NCBI GenBank assembly: GCA_023423835.1
Contig: JAFAEW010000103.1
Span: 1-64,000, forward strand
DNA length: 64,000 nt
Reading direction: 5' to 3'
From: Bacteroidota bacterium
GTDB lineage: Bacteria; Bacteroidota; Bacteroidia; Chitinophagales; Chitinophagaceae
Shown: piece after piece, positions 50,834-60,312 of the stretch
Layout of the letters: each line of letters begins with the position of its first letter
How positions within the stretch are numbered: position 1 is the stretch's first letter
The notes under the pieces: generated by a model
What the model saw: the letters and a program-made list of their open reading frames with translations, nothing else
Told to the model about the DNA's origin: nothing
Database searches by the model: none
Position numbers and translations under genes: made by a program

Positions 50834-53614
50834 TTATGATTTTACTTTATCTAAAAACTGTCTCAACACGTATTGCAGAATACCGCCGTTGCGATAGTAT
50901 TCAATTTCAATTTTCGAATCGAGCCGCGCCACTGCCGGAATTTGTATTTCTGTTCCATCCTCTCTTTTGGCAGATAATTCCACCATTTTTAAAGGATGGA
51001 TATCGTTTTCAATTCCCGTAATCGTAAAAGTTTCCCGTCCGGTAAGACCGTAAGTATCGGCATTTTCACCTTTCTTAAACTGCAAGGGCAAAACACCCAT
51101 TCCAACCAGATTACTGCGATGAATACGTTCATAGCTTTCGGCAATTACGGCTTTTATTCCCAACAGGAAAGTGCCTTTTGCCGCCCAGTCACGCGAAGAG
51201 CCGCTTCCGTATTCTTTTCCGGCAACCACGATCAGAGGAATATTTCCTTCCTTATATTTCATGGCTGCATCGTACACAAACATTTCTTCCCCGGTGGGAA
51301 GATAAGTGGTATAACCGCCTTCACGGCTGGCAAGCCGGTTTTTGATCCGCACATTGGCGAAAGTTCCTCTTACCATTACTTCATCATTGCCTCGCCTTGA
51401 ACCGTAGGAATTGAAATTTTCTCTTTTGATGCCCCGGCTGATGAGGTACTGACCGGCAGCCGATTTTTCATTGAATTGTCCGGCCGGAGAAATATGATCC
51501 GTCGTTATACTGTCGCCCAGAAAAAGCAACGCCTTCGCATTGTAGATATTTTTAATGGGAGGAACATCGTCTGAAATGTTGTAGAAAAAGGGAACTTCCT
51601 TTATGTAGGTGGATGACTTATCCCAGACGTAGAGTTTATCTTCCGGAACCGGAAGGTTTCTCCAGATATCATTGCCTTCAAATATTTCACTGTAATTTTT
51701 CCGGAAATCTTTGGGACTCAAAACGGCATTCATCGTTTCAATAATCTCTTCATCTTTTGGCCAGATATCGCGCAGATAAACGGGCTGCAGATTCGGATCA
51801 TAGGCAATCGGTTCATTGATCAGATCAATATCTACACGGCCTGCAATCGCGAAGGCTACCACCAGCATGGGCGACATGAGGAAGTTCATTTTCACCTGCG
51901 GATGAATTCTTGCCTCAAAATTTCGGTTACCTGAAAGCACGGATGCCACGATAAGATTATAATCTTCAACGGCCTGTGAAATATAGGGCGGCAGCGGTCC
52001 CGAATTGCCGATACAGGAGGTGCAGCCGTATCCCACGAGATGAAAATCGAGGGCTTCCAGGTCTTCCAGCAAATTCGCCCGCCTCAGATAATCCGTTACG
52101 ACTTTCGATCCGGGTGCAAGAGAAGGCTTTACCCACGGCTTGATATCCAATCCTCTTTCTCTCGCCTTCCTGGCTACCAATCCCGCCCCGAGCATTACAT
52201 AAGGGTTTGAAGTATTGGTACAGGAAGTAATGGCTGCGATGACTACCGAGCCATCGGAAACCTCAAATTTTTCATGCCCGATGGTGATCCAGACCGACTT
52301 CATCCCATCTCTGTCTTTCTCCTCCACAAAGGTTTCAGAAGGAATATCTTTTGGAACAGTTACGGGCTGACCGCCGCCTTCCGCAAACCAGCGCGTAAGC
52401 TGTTTTTCTGAAGATTTTTTATAAGTACGATGAAAACCTTCATCGAGCAGATCTATAAACTTGCTTTTGAAATCTTTCAGCAGGATTTTATCCTGAGGAC
52501 GTTTCGGACCCGCGATACTCGGTTCGATCGTAGAAAGATCAAGTTCGAGAATGTCGGTATAGGTGATCGATTCCGCCCCGGTTCTCCACAGCATATTTGT
52601 TTTGCAGTAGTCTTCCACCAGCCGCACCTGTTCTTCCGAACGATTGGTTTTACGCATATATTCAAGCGTCTTTTCATCAATCGGAAAATAAGTGATCGTA
52701 CAGCCGAATTCGGGCGACATATTTCCGATCGTTGCCCGGTCGGGAACCGAAAGATTATCTAATCCGTTGCCGAAAACTTCTACAAATTTTCCCACCACCC
52801 CGTACTTCCTCAACAGGTTGGCAATGGTTAATACGAGGTCGGTAGCGGTGGTTCCGATGGGCAATTGTCCGGTCAGTTTTAATCCAATCACTTCCGGCAT
52901 GATAAAATAGATGGGTTGTCCCAGCAAGGCTGCTTCCGCTTCAATTCCGCCAACACCCCAAGCCACAACTCCAATACCGTTAACCATTGGCGTATGGCTG
53001 TCGGTTCCAACCAAAGTATCGGGAAAAACCTCGCCATTTCGCTCAATAACGCCTTTCGAAAGATACTCGAGATTCACCTGGTGACAAATGCCCATTCCGG
53101 GCGGCACAACACTGAAATTGTTGAAAGATCGCTGCGCCCACTTTAAAAATTCGTAGCGTTCTTTATTTCGTTTGTATTCTTCATCGATATTGCGTTCATA
53201 AGCGTAACTGGTTCCGAAATAATCTACCTGAACCGAATGGTCGATCACCAGATCAACGGGGATAAGCGGGTTGATCTCGTCGGGATTTTTCCCTTTTCTT
53301 GCCACCTCAGCCCTTAAAGAGGCAATGTCAACAACGGCGGGAACACCGGTGAAATCCTGCATTAGTACACGGGCAGGTTTAAACGGAATATCCTTATCCG
53401 ATCCGGCGGGTTGCCAGTGTAAAAGGGTTTCAATATTTTCTTTGGTAACAGCGAAATCATCGAAGTTTCGGAGTGCATTTTCCAGTAAAATGCGGATTGA
53501 AAATGGAAGTTTCGAAATTTTGTATCCTTGTTTTTCCAACTCAGGAAGACTATAATAGGTAAACGTTCCGTGCTTGGTGTTCAACAGTTTTTTAACCTGG
53601 AATGATTCATTCAT
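50834..53614 (-). CDS. acnA: Aconitate hydratase (AcnA/IRP type)
   Basis: A 926-residue aconitase that interconverts citrate and isocitrate in the TCA cycle. The 4Fe-4S cysteines are C465 in AAITSCTNTSNP, and C531 and C534 in GYGCTSCIGNSG. The swivelling domain holds GSGSSRDWAAKG and GDSITTDHISPAG. Length and motifs fit the AcnA/IRP group rather than AcnB. It is the likely first gene of a unit with the two AhpD-like proteins and the reductase, suggesting linked handling of oxidative damage to Fe-S enzymes. Confidence 0.96.
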   Translation of the reverse strand: MNESFQVKKLLNTKHGTFTYYSLPELEKQGYKISKLPFSIRILLENALRNFDDFAVTKENIETLLHWQPAGSDKDIPFKPARVLMQDFTGVPAVVDIASLRAEVARKGKNPDEINPLIPVDLVIDHSVQVDYFGTSYAYERNIDEEYKRNKERYEFLKWAQRSFNNFSVVPPGMGICHQVNLEYLSKGVIERNGEVFPDTLVGTDSHTPMVNGIGVVAWGVGGIEAEAALLGQPIYFIMPEVIGLKLTGQLPIGTTATDLVLTIANLLRKYGVVGKFVEVFGNGLDNLSVPDRATIGNMSPEFGCTITYFPIDEKTLEYMRKTNRSEEQVRLVEDYCKTNMLWRTGAESITYTDILELDLSTIEPSIAGPKRPQDKILLKDFKSKFIDLLDEGFHRTYKKSSEKQLTRWFAEGGGQPVTVPKDIPSETFVEEKDRDGMKSVWITIGHEKFEVSDGSVVIAAITSCTNTSNPYVMLGAGLVARKARERGLDIKPWVKPSLAPGSKVVTDYLRRANLLEDLEALDFHLVGYGCTSCIGNSGPLPPYISQAVEDYNLIVASVLSGNRNFEARIHPQVKMNFLMSPMLVVAFAIAGRVDIDLINEPIAYDPNLQPVYLRDIWPKDEEIIETMNAVLSPKDFRKNYSEIFEGNDIWRNLPVPEDKLYVWDKSSTYIKEVPFFYNISDDVPPIKNIYNAKALLFLGDSITTDHISPAGQFNEKSAAGQYLISRGIKRENFNSYGSRRGNDEVMVRGTFANVRIKNRLASREGGYTTYLPTGEEMFVYDAAMKYKEGNIPLIVVAGKEYGSGSSRDWAAKGTFLLGIKAVIAESYERIHRSNLVGMGVLPLQFKKGENADTYGLTGRETFTITGIENDIHPLKMVELSAKREDGTEIQIPAVARLDSKIEIEYYRNGGILQYVLRQFLDKVKS

Positions 53615-53790
53615 CTGCTATTAATTTTCGATTAAGATAGGAAATATCGACGGTTAAATAAAATCCCAACGGTCAAAGCAGGCAGAAACGATGCAGTTTT
53701 TTCCACTTTCGAAAAACAACATCCAAAAAAGCAGTCTTCGCAAACGCGATCCTGCAACCAACGGGAATGATAGCAGATGATGAACCGGGG

Positions 53791-54294
53791 TTATTCGATA
53801 TAGGCGCCCATGACTTCGTGGTTCTCTATTTTTACTTTTATATAATCTTCGGCAGTCGTGGCAACGGAAAGACCCACATAATCGGGTTTTACGGGAAATA
53901 ATTTGTGCGTTCTTTCTACCAACACCAACATTTGAATGCGGTTTGTTTTGAACGACAGAAACGGTTTCATCGCATGCACCAAAGCTTTTCCCGTATTGCT
54001 TACATCATCGATTATGATGATATTTTTTCCGGAGAAATCAATTTTCTCGCTAAACGAAATTTCGCCTGGATTGGTCTTATCAAAACTCAGGGAGATAGAA
54101 TGAACGGTGGAGGGAAGATAATCTCTGAGCACCGGCAGAAGCTGGTTGGCGATATCAGGTCCGTTTTTTGAAATCCCGGCTAAAACCAGGTCAATTTCTT
54201 CGCCGCTTAATTGTTCCGCAATTTCTAAAGCCATCCTTCTGATCTTCTTCTTGGCAACTTCGCGGTTCATCAACACTTTCCGTTCATTCATCAT
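53791..54294 (-). CDS. Phosphoribosyltransferase-domain protein
   Basis: Start placed at 54294 (MMNERKVLMNREVAKKK); a longer frame from 54354 adds a non-conserved hydrophobic tail, and a second ATG at 54291 is equally good. The 167-residue protein has the type I PRTase PRPP-binding loop IIIIDDVSNTGKAL, with the paired aspartates and the threonine-glycine turn. It resembles uracil PRTase/PyrR-like proteins but lacks clear base-specific motifs, so the nucleobase is unknown. A candidate -7 element lies at 54322-54329. Confidence 0.8.
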   Translation of the reverse strand: MMNERKVLMNREVAKKKIRRMALEIAEQLSGEEIDLVLAGISKNGPDIANQLLPVLRDYLPSTVHSISLSFDKTNPGEISFSEKIDFSGKNIIIIDDVSNTGKALVHAMKPFLSFKTNRIQMLVLVERTHKLFPVKPDYVGLSVATTAEDYIKVKIENHEVMGAYIE

Positions 54295-54321
54295 GATGAG
54301 AAAAATTTTATTTAAACTCTC

Positions 54322-54329
54322 CAAAAGTA
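54322..54329 (-). promoter_or_regulatory. Candidate promoter of the PRTase gene
   Basis: The minus strand reads TACTTTTG, a full match to TAnnTTTG, 28 bp before the ATG at 54294. A TTTG 22 bp upstream of it could serve as the -33 element. Confidence 0.45.
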
Positions 54330-54386
54330 AGCAAGGTACAAACATGCCCCGCAAAGCAGCAAAAGTTTATCTTGCAGTCTGAAAAT

Positions 54387-55733
54387 ATGCTGATTATGCA
54401 AATTGCCAGTCAAATCGCTTTTATTATACTCGTTATTGTTTCCATTCTGTTTTTTGCGAAAAACGTCCGGTTCATCAGGCGAAACATTTTATTAGGACAG
54501 GATGAGGATCTGAAAGACCAGCCCGCGAGGAGATGGAAGAATATGCTGTTGTTTGCTTTAGGACAGAAGAAGATGTTCAGAAAGCCGCTGGTGGGCTTAA
54601 TGCATTTTGTGGTGTATGCGGGATTTATCATCATCAATATTGAGGTACTTGAAATTGCATTGGATGGATTATTGGGAACTCATCGTTTGTTTTTCAGACC
54701 GTTGGGAAATGTGTATATGTGGCTGATCAACGCTTTTGAATTTTTGGCAGTTCTCGTGATCATTGCCTGCGCCGCGTTTCTGATCAGAAGAAACGTTATC
54801 AGGCTGAAGCGCTTCAATGACGGCGATTTGAAAGGATGGCCAAGAAGCGATGCCAATTATATTTTGATTACTGAGATCGTTTTGATGTCTTTATTCCTCA
54901 CGATGAACGCAAGTGACACACTGCTGCAGGCAAGAGGTGTTGGACATTATGGTGACACTGTAACCGGGAATTTTGCCTTTTCGCAAGCTTTGCACCCGCT
55001 TCTAAATGGAATCAGCAGTGATGGATTAATGGGAATTGAAAGAACGGCCTGGTGGTTGCACATATTCGGCATTTTTGCCTTCCTGAATTACCTTCCTTAT
55101 TCAAAGCATTTACACATTCTTCTTGCATTTCCAAATACGTACTATACGAGGCTTGAACCAAAAGGGAAGATGGACAATATGCCCGAAATTCAAAAGGAGG
55201 TTTTGTATGCTATGCAACCCGAACTTATTCCTGCTGAAGCGGCTGAACAACCGGAAACTCCGAAAAGGTTCGGAGCCAAGGACGTTTTTGATCTTAGCTG
55301 GAAAAATCTGCTCGATGCGTATAGTTGTACCGAATGCGGAAGATGCACCGCCGCCTGTCCCGCAAATATTACGGGAAAAGTTTTAAGTCCGCGCCAGATT
55401 GTGATGGCAACGAGAGACAGGATGGTGGATGTAGGCAAAAACATCGATGCCAACAATGGTTTTGTTGATGACGGAAAAACGCTGTTACACGATTACATAA
55501 AAGTAGAGGCCTTGCGTGCCTGCACTACCTGCAATGCCTGTGTACAGGAGTGTCCGGTAAATATCAGTCCGCTCGACATCATCCTCGAATTGAGAAGGTA
55601 TCTGATTATGGAAGAAAGCAATGCGCCGCAGGAATGGAACGCAATGTTTAGCAATATTGAAAATAATTTTGCGCCCTGGAAATTTTCTCCCGATGAAAGG
55701 GATAAGTGGGCGGAAGAAATGGGAACAGAATAA
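54387..55733 (+). CDS. Membrane 4Fe-4S protein (heterodisulfide reductase-related)
   Basis: Start placed at the ATG at 54387; an in-frame TTG at 54372 would add five residues. The 448-residue protein has about five transmembrane helices in its first 240 residues, similar to the NarI/HdrE-like quinone-site unit. Two 4Fe-4S motifs follow: CTECGRCTAACP near residue 313 and CTTCNACVQECP near 374. It is expected to pass electrons between the quinone pool and a soluble partner. In Bacteroidota a CCG-domain (HdrB-like) gene normally comes next; here the following gene is a carbonic anhydrase on the other strand, so the partner is missing locally. Confidence 0.85.
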   Translation: MLIMQIASQIAFIILVIVSILFFAKNVRFIRRNILLGQDEDLKDQPARRWKNMLLFALGQKKMFRKPLVGLMHFVVYAGFIIINIEVLEIALDGLLGTHRLFFRPLGNVYMWLINAFEFLAVLVIIACAAFLIRRNVIRLKRFNDGDLKGWPRSDANYILITEIVLMSLFLTMNASDTLLQARGVGHYGDTVTGNFAFSQALHPLLNGISSDGLMGIERTAWWLHIFGIFAFLNYLPYSKHLHILLAFPNTYYTRLEPKGKMDNMPEIQKEVLYAMQPELIPAEAAEQPETPKRFGAKDVFDLSWKNLLDAYSCTECGRCTAACPANITGKVLSPRQIVMATRDRMVDVGKNIDANNGFVDDGKTLLHDYIKVEALRACTTCNACVQECPVNISPLDIILELRRYLIMEESNAPQEWNAMFSNIENNFAPWKFSPDERDKWAEEMGTE

Positions 55734-55838
55734 GTATAATCCGCTTCGATTTTTTCTGGCGGAATTTTCTATTTCAAAAAGACTGTCAAGCCTAATAAAA
55801 AGCTATTTCTTTTTTTGTCTGCGACCGGAAAGGTTTTA

Positions 55839-56597
55839 TCACAGAAAACTCACCTCGCCCGTCTTCAGGTTATAATAGGCTCCTACTATTTTTATCTCAC
55901 CCTTAGCGGCCTGTTCTTTCAGGATCGGACTATTTTCCTTTATCATTTCGATCGTATGCAGGATGTTATTTTTCGCTACAACCTCCAGATACGAATCGTT
56001 TTTCGAACTTTTTTCTCCCACAAAATTATCTGAGGCTGCCACTGCCGGTTGAATCTTTGAAACAAGGGCAGTAATATTTCCGAGTTGCACATTGTCAATT
56101 GCAGCCTTAACCGCCCCACATCCTTCGTGTCCCATGACTACAATAACATGAGCGCCGGAAACCTTGCATCCAAATTCCATACTTCCGAGAATATCTTCAT
56201 TGACCACATTTCCAGCCACGCGAGCCACAAAAAGATCACCGATGCCTCTGTCGAAAACGTCTTCAACCGGAATTCTGCTATCAAGGCAGGATAAAATTAC
56301 CGCCTCGGGATATTGTCCGGACGCCGCCATCCGAACCATTGCCGAATCATTTTTTGGTGTAAGACGATTGGTGACAAATCGCCTGTTGCCTTCTTTCAGG
56401 CTATTGATCACCCAATCGGCCGTCATTGCCTTCTGATCCGCGGCGGTAAGTACACTGGTTCTTACATCTACATTACTTGTACGGACGGAACGGACTTCGC
56501 CGGGCCGGTTTTCCATTCTTCCCGCGGAAGTTTTGCAACCGGCAATACAGGATATAACAGCTACAGCAACTGACAGGCGTTTGATGAATGTGTTCAT
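55839..56597 (-). CDS. Lipoprotein beta-carbonic anhydrase
   Basis: A 252-residue beta-class carbonic anhydrase. The zinc ligands and the acidic partner are in ILSCLDSRIPVE (C, D, R), and the second part is VVMGHEGCGAV (H, C). It carries a lipoprotein signal: MNTFIKRLSVAVAVIS followed by lipobox IAGC with the lipidated cysteine at residue 21. The protein is therefore periplasmic and membrane tethered, unlike the usual cytoplasmic enzymes. It converts CO2 to bicarbonate. It is convergent with the 4Fe-4S protein gene and stands alone. Confidence 0.9.
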   Translation of the reverse strand: MNTFIKRLSVAVAVISCIAGCKTSAGRMENRPGEVRSVRTSNVDVRTSVLTAADQKAMTADWVINSLKEGNRRFVTNRLTPKNDSAMVRMAASGQYPEAVILSCLDSRIPVEDVFDRGIGDLFVARVAGNVVNEDILGSMEFGCKVSGAHVIVVMGHEGCGAVKAAIDNVQLGNITALVSKIQPAVAASDNFVGEKSSKNDSYLEVVAKNNILHTIEMIKENSPILKEQAAKGEIKIVGAYYNLKTGEVSFL

Positions 56598-56756
56598 TTT
56601 CTACTGTTTGAAAAAGATTAAATAGCAAACAGGCAACTCATGGAAAATGGATCGAGCATCCGTTTTGGTATCACCAAAATTTCACTAAAGCTAATCGGAT
56701 TAAACGAATTATTAAAAAAAATAATTTCTGTGAAATTTTTTGTAGGGATGGGAAAG

Positions 56757-56807
56757 AAAAAACCCCCGTTTGTCTTTCAAATTTAAAAAACAGTGGAACG
56801 GGGGTTT
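56757..56807 (-). terminator. Intrinsic terminator of the ECF/FecR operon
   Basis: AAACCCCCGTT (56760-56770) pairs with AACGGGGGTTT (56797-56807). On the minus strand the stem is followed by a T run (56762-56757). It lies 16 bp after the TlpA-fusion stop, so it ends the sigma-FecR-fusion transcript. Confidence 0.85.
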
Positions 56808-56822
56808 ATATTTTCAGTTCTC

Positions 56823-58219
56823 TTATTCTAAACCTTCAAGCTTTTCTTCGAGCCAGGCGCCACGAACACCGGAAGCAATGATCTTTCCGTCTCTGTCGAG
56901 CAGCAGACTGAAAGGAATCCCGAGAATATTGTAAGCCTTCGCGATCGGTGATTCAAATCCCTGAGGCGCTGATAGTTGCACCCAATTCATTCCTTCTTCG
57001 TCGATCGCCTTTTTCCAGTCTTCATCGCTCTCATCTAAAGAAATACTGATGATCTCGAAGTTTTCGGCTTTTTGACCGTTTACCTCTTTCAGATGCGGGA
57101 TCTCTCCGCGGCAGGGTCCGCACCAGCTTGCCCAAAATTCGAGCAGAACATACTTCTTATCAGATACATAGTCTGATAGCATCGCTTTCCCACCTATTTG
57201 CGTTATCAATTCAAAATCCATGTACTTCACGCCAATCGCACCTTTTTTCGCATTTTCAACCATTGAATCGAAAACGGTATATTTACGGGTGCCGGTCCAT
57301 CCTTTTGCAATCGTTGCCCGCAGACTGTCTAATTGACGGGCGTTTAACTGAAGCGAGAATCCGTTCATGTATTGTGTTGCCTGGTCATAAGCAACCACTG
57401 AGTTTGGATGATCCATGATATACTTCCATCGCAGATCATCAATCTTTTTCTGAACGACCTTCTGTTTTTTTACCAGTTCAATTCCTTCCTTCGTATTGAA
57501 CTTTCCTTCCAATGCGGCATAGGAACCCGTAAGCTGTGTACGGTTGAGGGTTTGATATCCGGAAGAAATTACCACTTCCTCAACGGCTGCAACCTTCGAT
57601 GGCACCTGAATTTCCAGGAAACTTTTTCCCGCCACCCGCACTTCAAGCGGATGAATATTGATGGCTGAAACCACGAGCACTGCATCAGGATCAACATTTG
57701 ACAGTTGAAATTCACCCTGTTCATTCGTAGAAACGGCGTAATTGGTTCCCTTCACCGAAATCGTAACCACTACCGGGTCGCCGTTTTCATTGGTGACGCG
57801 GCCCGAAATGTCTATCGCTACAACTGCGGTATGTGAAACGGAATAAGCGGCGGGTGAGGCAGATTTCAGCTTAAGTACGATGGTATTTCCGGTAATGGAA
57901 TAAGACAACGGCTGATCTTTAAAAATTTCATCCAAAGCCGTTTCCAGCGGAGCGTTGCTGAGTCTTCGGAAACCGGCCTTGCCTTCAACAGGTCTCCATT
58001 GCGATAAAAGAACACGTGTCCGGTTTGCTTTTTTACCGCAGACATCACTTCCTGCAACCGTACGTTTTGTCCCGAATAGGTGACCGTTTGCGGATTTCCG
58101 GAAGCAAAGCTCTGAAGCAGGGCAAAAAATAACATCGCTATGGTCAGTTTCATTGCCAAAAAGATTTGAAAAGGACTAAAAGGATATTTTTTCCTTTTAA
58201 CGGAAAATGTAACTTGCAT
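56823..58219 (-). pseudogene. STN / carboxypeptidase-regulatory / TonB-box-like / TlpA fusion, frameshifted
   Basis: Read with one frame change it is a 465-residue chain. The N-terminal frame (58219-57866) holds a receptor-type leader, a signal helix (MKLTIAMLFFALLQSFASG) and the first half of an STN domain. The second frame (57935-56823) resumes with the STN half ALDEIFKDQPLSY, a carboxypeptidase-D regulatory domain (about residues 40-110 of that frame) and a TonB-box/plug-like VVISSGYQTLNRTQLTGS. A spacer then leads to a TlpA thioredoxin domain with W-C272-G-P-C275 and cis-proline GIPFS. Frames meet at 57960-57967, where eight bases stand in place of nine. No barrel domain is present. It may be a truly broken gene or an assembly/sequencing error. 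It follows FecR by 102 bp. Confidence 0.75.
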
Positions 58220-58320
58220 CTTTCGCTGTATTTGTTGTTTAGTAATCAGAAATCAATTCAATTCAAGGCGAAAAAAGTGACCGGGAATGTTGCAGCATCC
58301 CGGTTTTTTTCTATATCATT

Positions 58321-59451
58321 TTATGGTAATACAATTAATTTTCTTCCTTCAAGTTTATACCTGATTCCGGTTTCACTTAAGATCTTCAATACCTCATTCA
58401 ACGCCAGACTTCTGCTGATCTCGCCGGTAAAACTTCCGTCGGGTAGATTCTGCGGATAAACAATTTCCACATTATACCATCTCGATAGCTGTTGCATGAT
58501 GGCTTCCACATTATCATTCTGAAAATTGAAATATCCATTTTTCCAGGCAACCCCCGCACTGGTGTCAACACCGGAAAGAAGTCTTGCTTTTCCGGCTGAA
58601 ACCACCGCCTGTTCTCCCGGTTTCAGAAGGACTTGCGAACCGGCCACATTTACTTTCACCGCGCCGCGCAAAAGCGTAACACTCAGGTTTGGCTGCTCTT
58701 CGTATCCGTTGATATTGAATTCCGTTCCCAAGACATTCACGCTGACATCACCATTTTTAATTGTAAAAGGTTGACCGGTATGACGGATATCAAAATAACA
58801 TTCGCCTGTCATCTCCACCACTCGCTCACCTTCTCTAAAGGCGGCCGGATATTTCAGGGAGGAAGCCGCATTGAGCCAAACCCTGCTGCCATCTGAAAGG
58901 GTGAGCATATACTGTCCGCCATTGGGCGTTTTGATGGTATTGAAAACTTCCTGTTTTCCGGAAATGCCATTTGACGTGTACACCAATTCTCCATCAAGAT
59001 TCCGAACGGAAGCACTTCCTTCTGTTGCAATCATTCCGGTTGCGGAATCAAGCACGTAAACCGAACCGTCTGATAAGGTCAAAGTGGCCTTTTCTCCGCC
59101 GGGCAGTATAATTTCAGAAGCACCGGCAACCTTGTTATCCGGATTGGCGGATCGCTCTCCCTGCCTTGTGAAAAGCCAGGTGGCTGCAATCAACATAACC
59201 AAAACCGCTGCAACCTGGTACAGTCTGAAATTCCGAAAGAACGGCCGTACCTTTGGTTGCCTTATATCGTGCCTGATTTCGTGAAACAGGTCTTTTACAA
59301 ATTCCTGCTTTTCCGCTTCCGAGAAAGTTTTCCACCGGTTTTGCGCTTCCGGCACTTCATCCAACCATTTTTCTACCAGTAAGGTTTCTTCAACCGTTGC
59401 GGTGCCATTTAAATACCGGTCTAACAGTTCAAATTGTTTCAATTCAGGCAT
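58321..59451 (-). CDS. FecR-type anti-sigma factor
   Basis: A 376-residue inner-membrane regulator. The N-terminal cytoplasmic part binds the sigma factor; one transmembrane helix lies at about 75-92. The periplasmic part has FecR and DUF4974 domains (GGEKATLTLSDGSVYVLDSATG, then VLGTEFNINGY, then SRSLALNEVLKILSETGIRY). It senses the state of an outer-membrane receptor through its STN domain. It starts 6 bp after the sigma gene. The next gene encodes an STN-TlpA fusion, where SusC/TonB receptor genes are usual. Confidence 0.95.
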   Translation of the reverse strand: MPELKQFELLDRYLNGTATVEETLLVEKWLDEVPEAQNRWKTFSEAEKQEFVKDLFHEIRHDIRQPKVRPFFRNFRLYQVAAVLVMLIAATWLFTRQGERSANPDNKVAGASEIILPGGEKATLTLSDGSVYVLDSATGMIATEGSASVRNLDGELVYTSNGISGKQEVFNTIKTPNGGQYMLTLSDGSRVWLNAASSLKYPAAFREGERVVEMTGECYFDIRHTGQPFTIKNGDVSVNVLGTEFNINGYEEQPNLSVTLLRGAVKVNVAGSQVLLKPGEQAVVSAGKARLLSGVDTSAGVAWKNGYFNFQNDNVEAIMQQLSRWYNVEIVYPQNLPDGSFTGEISRSLALNEVLKILSETGIRYKLEGRKLIVLP

Positions 59452-59457
59452 AATTAC

Positions 59458-60072
59458 CTACAAGTCGTTCTGACCGGCGATTGGTACTATTGGATGTAAA
59501 AAAAAAATCAGGAGAGTTGTAAGCAGGTCTCTGCCCGACAGTCTTGATCGAATCTGGCTTAGGGCAGAGCTAAGCTGGTTTTTTACTGTTTGTTCTGAAA
59601 TTTTCAGTCTTGCCACAATCTCACGGATCGTGAGGTGTTCATTTCGGCTAAGTTGGAAAACTTCTTTAAGACGAGGTGTAAGCGCGTTGACCGATTCCTG
59701 AAGGATAGACTCCAGCTCCTTCCGGTTGACCATCTGTTCTGAACTCGATGCACCTGTCGGAAGTTTTTCCAGGATAGAGAGGTATTTATTTTTGACTGCT
59801 GATTTACGAATCAGATCGATGATGCGGTACCTGACTGCCGAAAACAAGTAAGCTTCCAGGGATATCGTGACCGAGAGATCAAAACGCTGCTGCCACAGCT
59901 GCACGAAAAGATCATGAATAATGTCTTTGGCTTCCTCCGGAGCGTTTAATTTCGAGGCAGCAAAAGCGATCAACCGGGTAGCATAGGTATGGTATAGAAA
60001 CTCGAATGCCGGCTCATCGCCATTCCTGATTAAGCGCAGCAATTCATCCTCTGTATATTTCTTTCCGGTCAA
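59458..60072 (-). CDS. ECF RNA polymerase sigma factor (FecI-like)
   Basis: A 204-residue sigma factor: region 2 with PAFEFLYHTYATRLIAFAASKLN and AYLFSAVRYRIIDLIRK, and region 4 with the helix-turn-helix LTIREIVARLKISEQTVKNQLS. A short hydrophobic tail (LLTTLLIFFLHPIV) ends the chain, as in many Bacteroidota FecI-type sigma factors. It is the first gene of the sigma-FecR-fusion operon and likely autoregulates it. No named consensus promoter was recognised upstream. Confidence 0.95.
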   Translation of the reverse strand: MTGKKYTEDELLRLIRNGDEPAFEFLYHTYATRLIAFAASKLNAPEEAKDIIHDLFVQLWQQRFDLSVTISLEAYLFSAVRYRIIDLIRKSAVKNKYLSILEKLPTGASSSEQMVNRKELESILQESVNALTPRLKEVFQLSRNEHLTIREIVARLKISEQTVKNQLSSALSQIRSRLSGRDLLTTLLIFFLHPIVPIAGQNDL

Positions 60073-60312
60073 TCGTAATGGTTGTTAATCCTAAAATAAA
60101 TGTAGGCCAACAATCTTTCAGTGGCCGAATATTAAAATTCGTAAAAATAGAGTTTTTTTTGTCAAACTTCAGGAGTGTAAACCTCCTTTAGTTACCACCT
60201 GCTTTGTTCACAATTTTGGAATGAAAAAGGCTTTGGAGAACTTTTAGTTTAACGCAAACCTCCATCGGTAAAGACCATGCCCGCATTTGAATTATCGCAC
60301 TCCAAACAACGT

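Noticed and set aside
60171..60187. Hairpin AGGAG/CTCCT between prfC and the sigma gene as a terminator
   Set aside because: The stem is only 5 bp and no T run follows on either strand.
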